From contig AJWJ01000213.1 of assembly GCA_000277445.1 (NCBI GenBank), positions 1 through 36,986 of the forward strand: a stretch of 36,986 nucleotides of DNA. Reading direction: 5' to 3'. The notes under the pieces are model-generated. The model was not told the origin of the DNA. It made no database searches and saw nothing but the letters and a program-made list of their open reading frames with translations. The position numbers and the translations under genes were made by a program. The DNA comes from Polysphondylium violaceum (taxonomy: Eukaryota > Evosea > Eumycetozoa > Dictyosteliales > Dictyosteliaceae). Every line of letters begins with the position of its first letter. Position 1 is the stretch's first letter. Below are positions 23,701-33,153 of this stretch, piece by piece.

Positions 23701-26700
23701 ACGATACAATGAATCATATTTCACAGTTTTGAAAGGAAGTGCAATCAATTCTTTAGTCTTTAGAATAAAGTCTACCAACACTGTGACTCTGATACTTTGA
23801 AGATACAATTCGATCTCATTGTCAAATGAATCAATATCGTTGGAAGTATTGTTGTTGTTGTTGCCAAATGATTTGTATTTAAAGTTTGCCATATGTACAT
23901 TGGGATTCTTTGGCGTGAGAATTTTGAATCCTTCATTTGGATTGTCCAAATAACTATCGATAGTAATACTCTTGAGATAACCTTCAATCTCTAATGATCT
24001 ACCACTAATCAAACAATCACTAATAACAAATGAATTTATACTAAACAATCCCAATTCTTTACCATCTTGATTTAAAGAAATTGAAAGTGAATAAATATTT
24101 GCATAAGCTTTCATGACTCCAGTTGATTTGTTGTTGGTTGTATTATTATTATTATTTGACAAAAATTGAGATTGTTTTAAATTTGAATTTGATAAAGATA
24201 ATGTATTACTATTATTATTACTTTTAACTGGAGAATTTGGAATTGTTGGTTTTGTTGTTGATTCAATAATTACACCACTATTATTATTAGTATTGTTATT
24301 TAAAAATTGATCTTGAATTTTAAAAGTTTCTTCAAAACAATAATCAAGGAAAGAGATGATTGTTGCCATTGAACGTGGATTGTAATTGAAATTTAATTCA
24401 CCAAAATTAAAATGAATGATTGTATCGACACCTTTGTAATTTGGTGAATTTGAATCAATCATTTCATGAGTGATGGAAATTAATTTCTTTTCATTTACAT
24501 TGTTTCTAGACTGTGATGTAATTAAATATTGAAATTGTTGATATTTCTCTTGACAATCCTCTACCTGAACATAACCCAACAACAATTCACCTACAAAATC
24601 ATATGTCTTTTTCTTTACCGATACCTTCAAGTCTCCAATTAAAATTTGAATCAACTTTTGTGGACTCGTTGTCAGAGGAGAGTTTCTTCCACTACTACTT
24701 GAAATACTATTACAGCTACTACTGAGACTATTGTTGTTGTTACTGGTTGTTTTATATACATCTATGGCGACGGTTTGAAGAGTGAAGTCACCTTCAAAGA
24801 GTTTACGTTTTGACAAGACTTGACGATAGGCGTGAGAGAGTTTGATTTCGTTGGGGTTGACCTCAACAATGCCGTTATCTTGTTGCGAGGATTGATGGTA
24901 CATGCCCATGAGTTGGTTATAGGCGGTGGTGGTGGCAGAGCTGTTGGAATCTTGAACCAATGTCTTTACCATGTGATATAAAATCAAATATGTTTCATCA
25001 GATATATTGATCTTTACATTTGGCAATACACCGGACACTTTAAACAGAGCCAACGATAATTCATTTGGTTCGATACAACTTTGAATATGTAAATTAATAG
25101 ACATCTCTTCTATCAACTGGTATCTATATCGACTAGATTCATCACTAATCATCAAATCATCGTCTCTACCTGCATACCATTTATCCTTGTTATTGACCAA
25201 CAATATCTTGATTGATGAAAAGTATGCCCTATAATGATCATATAAATCTGAAATTTTGAGTGACTCTTCATGAGTCTTTGAATGACTTGAATAACCTGAA
25301 TTATTATTACTATTGCTACCATTGCTACCATTATAACCTGAATTATTACTATTACTACGACTATGACTAATTTGAGTATTACTGCTATTATCTTTTTCTT
25401 CTTCTTTATTATTATTGCTACCACCACTGCTGTTACTGCTACTGTCATCATCATTTAAGGATGCATCATTTAAAGTTGTAATTTGTTCACTAACAATAAA
25501 TGGAGTTTCCATAGAGTTTGTTTTACGGGGTTTCTTGGAAATATCACTTTGCATTCTAAAGTTACCCAAATCGACAACGATTAAATGAGTGTCTTGACGA
25601 TTAGAGTACTCTGGAATGATTAGAGTGGGGGCTTTGGCATCGATAAACAAATCTATGGTTTTATGATGATTGATAACCTCACGCAACTGGAATATAGTCA
25701 TTTCCTTTAATAAAACAAACTCTTCAATCGCTGCTGAAGAGAGACTAAATAGATTGACATTTTCTTTGGGTGTAGCAAACTCTACCAATCTTTCAATTTG
25801 ATTCTTGTTTAATATAATCTCTAGTGAATTGAGTATCAAAGACAAAGAGTAATCATAACTTGATTGAATTGGCTTTGATTCAAATATAATATGAAACAAA
25901 TTTTGATGGCCACCAATGTTATTGTTATTATTATTGGCGTTGGTATCTATCAATTGTTGTTGTTGATTTGATCTTTGATAAGTTGGATTTGAGGTAATGA
26001 CATAGGGAAATATGGAATTGGCTTGATCATTTTTATCCAATACGTTAAAGGATTCTAGATCAAGTTCTAATTTGAAGCCTTGGGCCCTTTGTGATAATTT
26101 GAAATTAATGTTGTCGAGATTAGACTCGAGCAAGAGGGGCTCGTGATCCGAGGAGCCAATGATTGAGAATTCCACAGAATTGATTTGCACCTCGATGATG
26201 TGCTCCACATAAGATGCAGGCATCTCGATTGAGGCATTCAAGGCAATCTCGTCGTACTCCATAGACTTGTAAATCTCGTCCTGTTGCTCTTTTGTCAATT
26301 GAATGCTCATACGGGGCTCTGTGGCATCTTTGTTCCAAAATCCAGAAAAGAAGCCTTTGTTTTGTCTGTTGGTGGTGGCGTAAAACTGGCCCTTTTTCGA
26401 GTCTGCTATCGCAGTCTCCATGGCCAGCTCACGACGTCCCAGTGAACGGAAATAAATAATATCTTCAAAACACAACTCTTCCTCCATCTCTTTGATCCTC
26501 GCCACCTCCTTTTCTGTGATGGGGTCCAGCCACTCGACACTCTGTAGCTTTTTAAAGAGAGTAATGTACTCTTTACGATTGTGTCTACGCTTTTGAATAA
26601 AGTTCCACGAACGCTGTTGAATCTTTTCCCTGATGCTCTCACGATACACGTCTCCGGCATAACGCCACCATGCACGAGGGTCCTTGGTGGGACGCTGTTT

Positions 26701-27856
26701 GGGTCTGTATTTGAGATACTTAATCTCTTGTGCATAGTTGCCAATCGTCGTGAGCAGCTTGAGAATGGTCTGGTACTGGTTCTCTTCAATGACAAACGAC
26801 ACCTTTTCAAACTGACAAAACACCTTCATCTTGGGCACGCTCTCGTCCATAGTCAAATTTCTGTTTAGCTCAATCTTGAGCGTCACGGTGATGGGCTTTA
26901 ATATATATGTGTGTGAGCCCAATTGGCCCTGTCTGCCAATCATGTCCCGCATGGTCGTCTGAAACTCATTCAGCGTATAGTTGTTTTCTGCAATACTCTG
27001 TACCGATCGAGCATCACTGTCGAGATAGATTGAAAAATCACACAACTCGATATACTTGAACAAAGATGTCGTAGTCTGTTGGTGATCATCATGATGGCCA
27101 CTGCCACTCTTGTTCCAAAATTGGTCGGTGGGAAATGCATTCAATGAACCAAATGAAATACCCAATGCATAGACTTTACCGTTTCTAACCTCTTCATATC
27201 GCAAATGAAAACTATTGATCTTTACCTGAATGTTGTTTAAAATCTTTGACATGACACTCGACATAAATGTATCTTGTTTATGTGTTTTATGATCTGTAAT
27301 TCCACCTTCTTTAAACGCTCTAATCAACTCATACTTTTCTAATTTCTTTTTCTTTAATTCTAATAACTTTTTCTTTTCTTCTTCTTCATTATACTATTAT
27401 TTGTTTGTGTTTATTAATATATAAATCTAAATTGATAGATATATCTATTACTTACATCAAAACCTGTTTGAGGAATTGCATATAAACAAATAGAATCGAT
27501 TTCTAATATAACTGGTTGTGATTTAATATTCTAAATATAGTAATAATAATAATGAAAAATAAGTATATATCTACTTTTAAATCTAAAATTTTAGATATAT
27601 CTAAATATAAATATATCCAGATATCTAAACTCTAAATACATACTGTCCATGGTATTTTTAAATTTAAAGTACCAATGATACCTTTGTAAACATGTAATGG
27701 CAGTTTAAAAGATTGTAAGGCTTCACCTTTGATTTCTAAATTCTTTAAAACGACATCACCTGAAAATATATTAACTTTTAATTGTTGTGAACTAAGATTC
27801 TTTATATATTCTCCAATATATTTAGCTATAATATCGGCAACTATAGATTCAAACAT
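11735..27856 (-). CDS. vps13: VPS13-family bridge-like lipid-transfer protein (about 5292 aa)
   Basis: Four exons join in frame: 27856-27644, 27530-27456, 27393-12953 and 12884-11735. The start MFESIVADIIAKYIGEYI and the following LKNLEIK and LKIPWT are the chorein N-terminal signature. VPS13 proteins form a long hydrophobic groove that moves phospholipids between membranes at contact sites. The long middle is beta-rich repeating-groove sequence interrupted by Asn-rich loops (for example encoded near 16841-16876) and acidic loops. The adaptor-binding beta region lies at about residues 3900-4600. The last exon holds the C-terminal ATG2-C-like amphipathic part (HGLYLGAKGLTIGIVDGLTG, about 5055) and a final PH-like region. 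It is longer than human VPS13D (about 4388 aa), mostly through low-complexity inserts. Dictyostelids have several VPS13 paralogues including TipC; which one this is cannot be told here. The reading frame is intact throughout. Confidence 0.94.
16841..16876. repeat. ATT/TTA trinucleotide tract encoding poly-Asn in VPS13
   Basis: The plus strand runs TTATTATTA with a single GTT interruption, read on the minus strand as about 13 consecutive Asn codons (AAT/AAC) within a surface-loop part of the VPS13 protein. Such in-frame AAT/AAC arrays are typical of dictyostelid genes and should vary in length between strains. Confidence 0.85.
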
Positions 27857-28774
27857 TTTGTGTTTTTTACTTTTATTCTTATTATTATTATTTCTATGAC
27901 TAGTATAGTATTATTTCTAAAAGTAAAACTGTGGAGTTTTATATATGTAGAATTGGGCGTGAAATAGTACTATTTCAACTACCTCCTTTTCTATCTTCTT
28001 CTTCTTCTTCTTCTTTACTCTTTTTGTTTATAAATAGGGAAAGATGACAAAAAAATAGACATAACACACACCACAAATACACAACACACGTTTTACTACT
28101 TTTTTTTTAAAAATATAAATATCTATTATAATATCTAATCTAATCAATTAAATCAAGTATATTATAAACAGACACACAAACAAGTAATCAATTTTATATT
28201 ATTAAAATTAATACACTTTGGTAGGGTTGATGGAAAATTCGAAAAGAAAAAAAAGTGGTCGTTTTTAGATTTTTTCGAAAAAAAAATAAAAAAAAAATGA
28301 AAAAAAATTAAAAAAATAAAATGCATGAACATTTGCGGTATGATCTTTTGAGGGGTCATTTTCAATTTTCTTGAAGATGAAAAAAGTATTAAACAAAGAA
28401 ATGTTCGACCTAAATTTATAAAAATATGATAATAAAAGTGTGTATAAACAAAATGAAAATCTAATTTCATTTACCTTTTTAATTTGAATCATGAAACTAA
28501 AAAAAAAAAAGATTTCTATTTTGGAAAAATGTAATCTATTTATTGTTCTTCATATTCCTGATCAGATAATAAAACTATTTTTCCATACTGAATAAATCAA
28601 TGCTACTATTGTTTTTGTATTTTTTTAATTTCTTCAAATTGACATGATGTATGGTGATAAGAATTAAAAATATATCTGATCGTTGCTGTGTCCACAAAAA
28701 CACAAACTATTCTTTGAAAATAAAAAAATAAATTCCTGTTGAATATTTATTTATATGAGTGAAAGATGTATCAA
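27857..28774. other. VPS13 promoter and RCC1 3' flank
   Basis: The 918 bp hold the VPS13 promoter (minus) next to 27857. TTTATAAA at about 28028 could serve as a TATA element, with a CTT/GAA repeat near 28000-28015 in the leader. The rest, up to 28774, is dominated by A- and T-runs (28085-28100, 28250-28320, 28500-28512). Open frames here are Phe/Lys-rich artefacts of these runs. Nothing else is recognised. Confidence 0.5.
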
Positions 28775-30313
28775 TTAAAGTAAAGCTTTAATTTGTTCAT
28801 GAGTGAAATGGTTGGTGGTGTGGAGAGTAGCATCGTTTGGGTGGAGATCCATAGCTACTTGTTTGTAATTTAGATTTTGTTTACTGCCTGTTTGACTATA
28901 GGTGTCATCGCCAAACACAAATATAGTACCATCAATGTCTTTGACAATAGTGTGTTTGAATCCTGCTGCGACAGAGACTGCTTCAGAGGGGATGGCAACA
29001 ATGACTGGTGTGAATTGGTTTCTTCCATCACCCAATCCCAGTGATCCACCCTCTCCCCAACCAAAACTATATAGACTACCTTTATCGGTGAGATAGAATG
29101 ATGTTGCATAGGCACCAGCTTGAATAGATGTAATCTTTTCAATCTCTGTTGAATCTACCAAGAGACCTGTATTTTGTATTCTGGTTGGCACCAATTGATT
29201 GCCGGTGACATTGGAGCCTAATCCCAATTGACCCAGTTCAGCCCAACCCCAACTATACAACTCTCCATCCTCTGTCAATGCCAGTGAATGGTATCCTCCA
29301 CAAGCAATATCTCTAATCTGTTTTTTGTTAATATTAAAATATTCAATCTCTTTAGGTGTATCCAAATGTTTATTGTCACCATGACCCAATGATCCATAAT
29401 ATCCATTTCCCCAACTATATATCTTGTTGTCTGCATATATTATATCTATTAATATCTTTGTATTTAGTAATGACTATGAAGACAACTTACCTTTCGTTAA
29501 TACTAAATTATGATCACTTCCTGAACAAATCTTTACAATGTTATTTGATTCAAAGACCTTGTTATCAATTCGCTGAGGAGTTGAAATAAATTCTATATCG
29601 TTATTGTTATCTTCTTGACTATAACTATTACTACGACCAACACCAAGTTGACCTTTATTGGTTCTACCAAATGAATAGATCCCCTTTTCAGTAGACACAA
29701 TAGAATGTTCAAAACCACTTGAAATGTCATTGATCTTGATATCATTGTCTATGAAATATTGAATTAATTGAGGTAAATCATAATCTTTTTCAACCTCTTG
29801 TCCATCTTGACCCAATCCCAATACACCATAAGTTCCTCTGCCCATTGAATAAAGTAATCCATCTCTAGTCTTTATCAATAGAAAATGTCCACCCAATGAT
29901 ACCTTTTCAATCTCTTTTCCATCAATTGTAATAATCTCTGGTGTCTCTGTAACTGAATTGGCTAATAATCCCCAATGATATAATTGTCCTTTTTCTTTAT
30001 ATACATATCATTAGTTTGTTGTTATTGTTAGACATCTATCTATCATCTGACACTACATACCTGTTATATAAGCAGAATGATATGAATTTGCGTATATATC
30101 CTTTGCAGTTATATTTAATAATTGAGTGGGTAGAGGTTGTTCTTGTGCTGCAATCTCAGCTTCTAATAACTCTTGTAATTGTTCTTGGGTATAGTTCACT
30201 GTTTCATCATTATCATTTTCACCATTTACAAAAGAGATATTATTATTATAATTCTTTAAAAACAATATGATTACTATTGAACATAGTAATAATAAAATTA
30301 TTTTACTATTCAT
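28775..30313 (-). CDS. Membrane-anchored or secreted RCC1-repeat beta-propeller (about 470 aa)
   Basis: Three exons join in frame: 30313-30061, 29994-29491 and 29430-28775. Donors are GTATGT and GTAAGT. The first about 20 residues contain IILLLLCSIVIILFL, a signal peptide or type II anchor, followed by an Asn/acidic, Gln/Glu-rich linker. From about residue 75 to 445 there are seven RCC1 blades, each marked by LYSWG-like strands: QLYHWG, LLYSMG, GIYSFG, KIYSWG, ELYSWG, SLYSFG and TIFVFG. They have matching LGLG turns and SLALT/HSIVST strands. Seven blades make a complete propeller. RCC1 folds act as exchange factors, ligases' recognition parts or plain scaffolds; no extra catalytic domain is present. 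A leader into the secretory path is unusual for this fold, as the best known members are nuclear or cytosolic. The C-terminus (FTHEQIKALL) is hydrophilic with no retention signal. Confidence 0.9.
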
Positions 30314-31030
30314 TTTCTATATATATATCTATATATCTATTTATATTAACTGATATTAAATCTAATTCGGTACATCAGTCGCATAAATTAATTTCTTTCG
30401 TTTATGAAAAATTAAAAAAATTAAAAAAAAATTAAAAAAAAAAAAGGTTTGCCTCGTCATTTTTTTTATGAGTCACCCACACTTTGCATATTTTAAGTTA
30501 CACTCATACAGTCATAACTTTGTTTTTTTCTGAGATTATTATCAACCTCTAGAGGATAGATTTTGTTCTATATAGTTTCTGCTTCGCCCATATGTTTTTG
30601 TCCGTTGCTGTTACATAGCGATGGTGTATCCTAACCAGATTAAACTCGAGTTTACACTAGCTAAACATAGTGTTATTCCTAATAGAATATCGTTGCGAAA
30701 GTGATTGACAAAGAGAACTAAGAAGCACTAACGCAAACCAAATCCTAGGATTGATAAATGAAAACTAATGAGAGAATCACAACAAACTTGCATCTTTAGT
30801 AAAGATACTTTTATAACTTAATCGTTTAATTTGCATAATCTCTGGCCAGGGACTCCTTTATTTATATATATTTATCTAAATTTATTTATTACTGTTTACT
30901 CATTCAATCTATATCCACTTGTATTTTTTTTGCATTTTGCAAGTTTCTAGTGGGTAATTTTTAATCCACATTTCCAGCACATATTCATTCTTTTTCTGAA
31001 ATCCTTCATCTTTTCAGGGATGATACTATA
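30314..31030. other. RCC1 promoter and a less AT-rich stretch of unknown origin
   Basis: Next to 30314 lie A/T runs that fit the RCC1 promoter. From about 30540 to 30780 the base composition changes: CG dinucleotides and mixed codon-like sequence appear (for example CTCGAG and TTGCGAAAG). No frame stays open for long on either strand. Palindromic ATCTTTAGTAAAGAT lies near 30792-30806. With the BED fragment beside it, this may be the body of a decayed mobile element, but no terminal repeats were found. Confidence 0.35.
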
Positions 31031-31282
31031 TTAATAACATTCCTTGGTTGATATGGTAATACTGGGATTATTTGGCATTGTAATACCTAATACCTCTTTA
31101 CAATATTGAACTCCTCCTGAACATTTTGCTCTTTGCAAATGTTTTTTGGCATTTCCACTGGAATTATTCGCTCCGCTGATATTATAACTATATGAGCATG
31201 TATTACATACTGCCTTATTGTCGCCTCTTTTGAAAAATTGCCAAACAGGGTTGAGTATTTTCTTTGTTCTTCTGGCTTTCAT
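31031..31282 (-). pseudogene. BED-type zinc-finger fragment, probably hAT-transposase derived (83 aa)
   Basis: The open frame starts MKARRTKKILNPVWQFF and carries an aromatic pair followed by VCNTC, then KKHLQRAKC: a C-x2-C...H-x5-C zinc site with the W/F spacing of BED fingers. BED fingers occur at the N-terminus of hAT transposases and in host proteins taken from them. The frame ends 32 residues after the last ligand, and no transposase core (DDE) or dimerisation region follows. The neighbouring stretch 30540-30780 differs in composition from its surroundings. Either this is the relic of a transposon or a short domesticated DNA-binding gene. I see no TATA box or intron to favour the second. 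Confidence 0.5.
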
Positions 31283-32034
31283 AAGTTCTCTATCTTTTCA
31301 GCTTCGGACCGCCTTGTAGTAAATCTCTTGATAATTACTACTATATTTATTAAAATATTTTTCATAAAATATAAATAAATACAAGAAAATATAAAAATTA
31401 ATATAAATGATAATGATTTGACAATGTTTATTTAATTAAGTTGAGTTTAAAGAGTTTAAGAGGAATGCGCAAACAGAGGACTTTAAGATAATAGCTAACT
31501 GATAAGTGAGTTACAAAACAACTGAAATACGCGCTATAGTGTAGTAGATACACACAACTCATCAAATATTCATTGATGAATTGACAGCAATCTTATTTTA
31601 TATTTTAAATTTCATATCTCAAAAGTGGGAACTTTAATTGTAAAAATCATTTTTATGAAAACTATAAATATGATTAAAAAATAAATATTATATTGATACT
31701 TTCATCATTTTGGGGAATCATCTCATTTATTCTACTATTTATATATGTATATGTTTGATTAATTACATGGTAAACCTCACCACCCCTTGATACTTCCATA
31801 TTTATTAAAATAGACATGTGTAAGGGATGGAAATCCTCACGTTAATCATAGTGCATTATTTGGCATGATTTTCAAAACATAAAAACTTTAAATTTATAAA
31901 AATAATATAATACAATATATATGATCTACACCTTATAGATCATCCATATTTTATTAAACATGGCAAAGATTATAGATGTACATTTACTAAATCATAAAAT
32001 GACCGACAAAAGATTACTGGAAGAATAAAAGATT
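31283..32034. other. Gene-free stretch upstream of the BED fragment
   Basis: AT-rich sequence without open frames. Small inverted repeats occur: TCATCAA/TTGATGA near 31559-31580 and GATCTA/TAGATC near 31923-31940. The last 20 bases carry the T4 terminator of the tRNA-Gly gene (read on the minus strand). Nothing else is recognised. Confidence 0.4.
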
Positions 32035-32105
32035 TGCGCATGCTGGGAATCGAACCCAGTTCGCATCCGTGGCAGGGATGCATCATACCACTAGACCACA
32101 TGCGC
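32035..32105 (-). tRNA. tRNA-Gly (anticodon GCC)
   Basis: The minus strand gives a complete 71-nt cloverleaf. Acceptor GCGCATG pairs fully with CATGCGC, with discriminator A. The D arm is short (GTCTAGTGGTATGAT). Anticodon stem CATCC/GGATG closes loop CTGCCAC, giving GCC, which reads GGC and GGU. The T arm is CTGGG-TTCGATT-CCCAG, including a good B box. No intron and no encoded CCA. A T4 run (ATCTTTTATT) follows within a few bases. Two copies of a short repeat lie upstream, the nearer one starting about 65 bp from the 5' end, close to the spacing at tRNA-Arg. Confidence 0.97.
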
Positions 32106-32170
32106 TACATGTTTTTGAAATTTTGATGCATAAAATTTTATCTGATTTAAAAATTCTCTCTAATCTTTGA

Positions 32171-32225
32171 AAGGGACAAGATACAAAAATTGTAATTGTC
32201 TACATCCTAATTAAAACAAAAAAAA
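32171..32225. repeat. tRNA-linked short repeat, copy 2
   Basis: This copy runs GGGACAAGATACAAAAATTG to CATCCTAATTAAAAC plus an A run. It differs from copy 3 (32346-32400) at about three positions in 52 and from copy 1 (213-262) at roughly eight. It begins 66 bp upstream of the tRNA-Gly 5' end. TACAA-AAA-TTGTA can form a small hairpin. Confidence 0.8.
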
Positions 32226-32345
32226 TCTCGATAATCTGCCATTCCTTCCCAAACACCTTCGGAATGTCTGCGCAAGAGCCCACTATCCCATTCAGCGAAA
32301 ACCTCATTCACCCGCCATCTTTTAATATATATAATAATAATTGAA

Positions 32346-32400
32346 GGAGGGGCAAGATAAAAAAATTGTAATTGCCTACATCCTAATTAAAACAAAAAAA
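32346..32400. repeat. tRNA-linked short repeat, copy 3
   Basis: The unit GGAGGGGCAAGATAAAAAAA to CATCCTAATTAAAAC plus an A run repeats copy 2 in the same orientation, 175 bp further from the tRNA-Gly gene. Downstream of both copies is a similar CTCGAT word, so the repeated unit may be a little longer than 55 bp. The spacer between copies (32226-32345) is less AT-rich and is not shared with the tRNA-Arg locus. Confidence 0.8.
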
Positions 32401-33153
32401 TGCTCGATGCCCTATATATTGAAATAAACAGTGAAAAATTTGGTGAAAAACCATGGGTATTGAGAGCGTTCTTGGGATTGTGTCTATAAAAATACGAAAG
32501 CCGATAACCCAAACTTCATCATCTTGTACTCAGCCTCGGGGTATTAAAGGCAAATAAAACATACCACCACTGTTCATCAAGACAGCAAATGCCACATTAT
32601 ATCTAGTTGATGATATATTGGATCACAGCTAAAGTTTTTATTTGATTAATCCCTCATTTACAATTATGAATGTCGCCAATGGTGAAGGTAGAACATCTTT
32701 TTGAACTTTATCATTGGATAAAGTACTTTTTATTCTTGATCATATATTTCGATAATAATAATGATCTAAGTAAGAATACAGCAACAATCAATCATAGATT
32801 TATTACTATAAAAAAAAAAATTAAAAAAAAAATAAAAACTAAAAATATTGTAAATTTTTGAAAAGGGTAAAGCTTTTGACAATTATGAGATAATTTATAG
32901 ATATATAAAAGGATAAATCTTATAACAATCCTATGTTATTATTGTTTACTTTAATATATAAATATCAGTATTCTGGGAAGAACTTCAGTAATTTTTTTTT
33001 TTTTTTTTTTTTTCAATTTTTCATTTTTTTATTCAACTGCAAAAACCGAATTAGTTTTATGCATTTAGGTTATTGATTTGAACTCTTTATATAGATATAT
33101 ATATCTTTTTTGTGTATTATTATTCATTGAATAGATATAGATAGATATAAATA
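32401..33153. other. Intergenic stretch and valyl-tRNA synthetase promoter
   Basis: From 32430 to 32640 the sequence is less AT-rich; its minus strand reads in part like protein (FAVLMNSGGMFYLPLIPRG, then after a stop VQDDEVWVIGFRIF) but no gene is recognised. From 32800 on it is A/T-run promoter DNA. A run of 22 T (32992-33013) lies about 140 bp before the ATG at 33154, typical of dictyostelid promoters. Confidence 0.4.
32992..33013 (+). promoter_or_regulatory. Oligo(dT) tract in the valyl-tRNA synthetase promoter
   Basis: Twenty-two uninterrupted T residues lie about 140 bp upstream of the start codon. Poly(dT) tracts close to transcription starts are a known feature of Dictyostelium promoters and probably keep nucleosomes away. 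No clear TATA box is seen between the tract and the ATG; TTTATATAG near 33085 is a candidate. Confidence 0.5.

Noticed and set aside
28162-28492. Two minus-strand open frames of 75-102 codons
   Set aside because: They are almost entirely Phe, Ile and Lys from homopolymer runs; no family pattern and no promoter.
30540-30780. Solo long terminal repeat
   Set aside because: No defined ends and no flanking target duplication could be seen, so no such element is called.
32670-32861. Plus-strand frame of 63 codons before the valyl-tRNA synthetase gene
   Set aside because: Its second half is an A run read as Lys/Ile; nothing recognisable, and it lies in promoter-like DNA.
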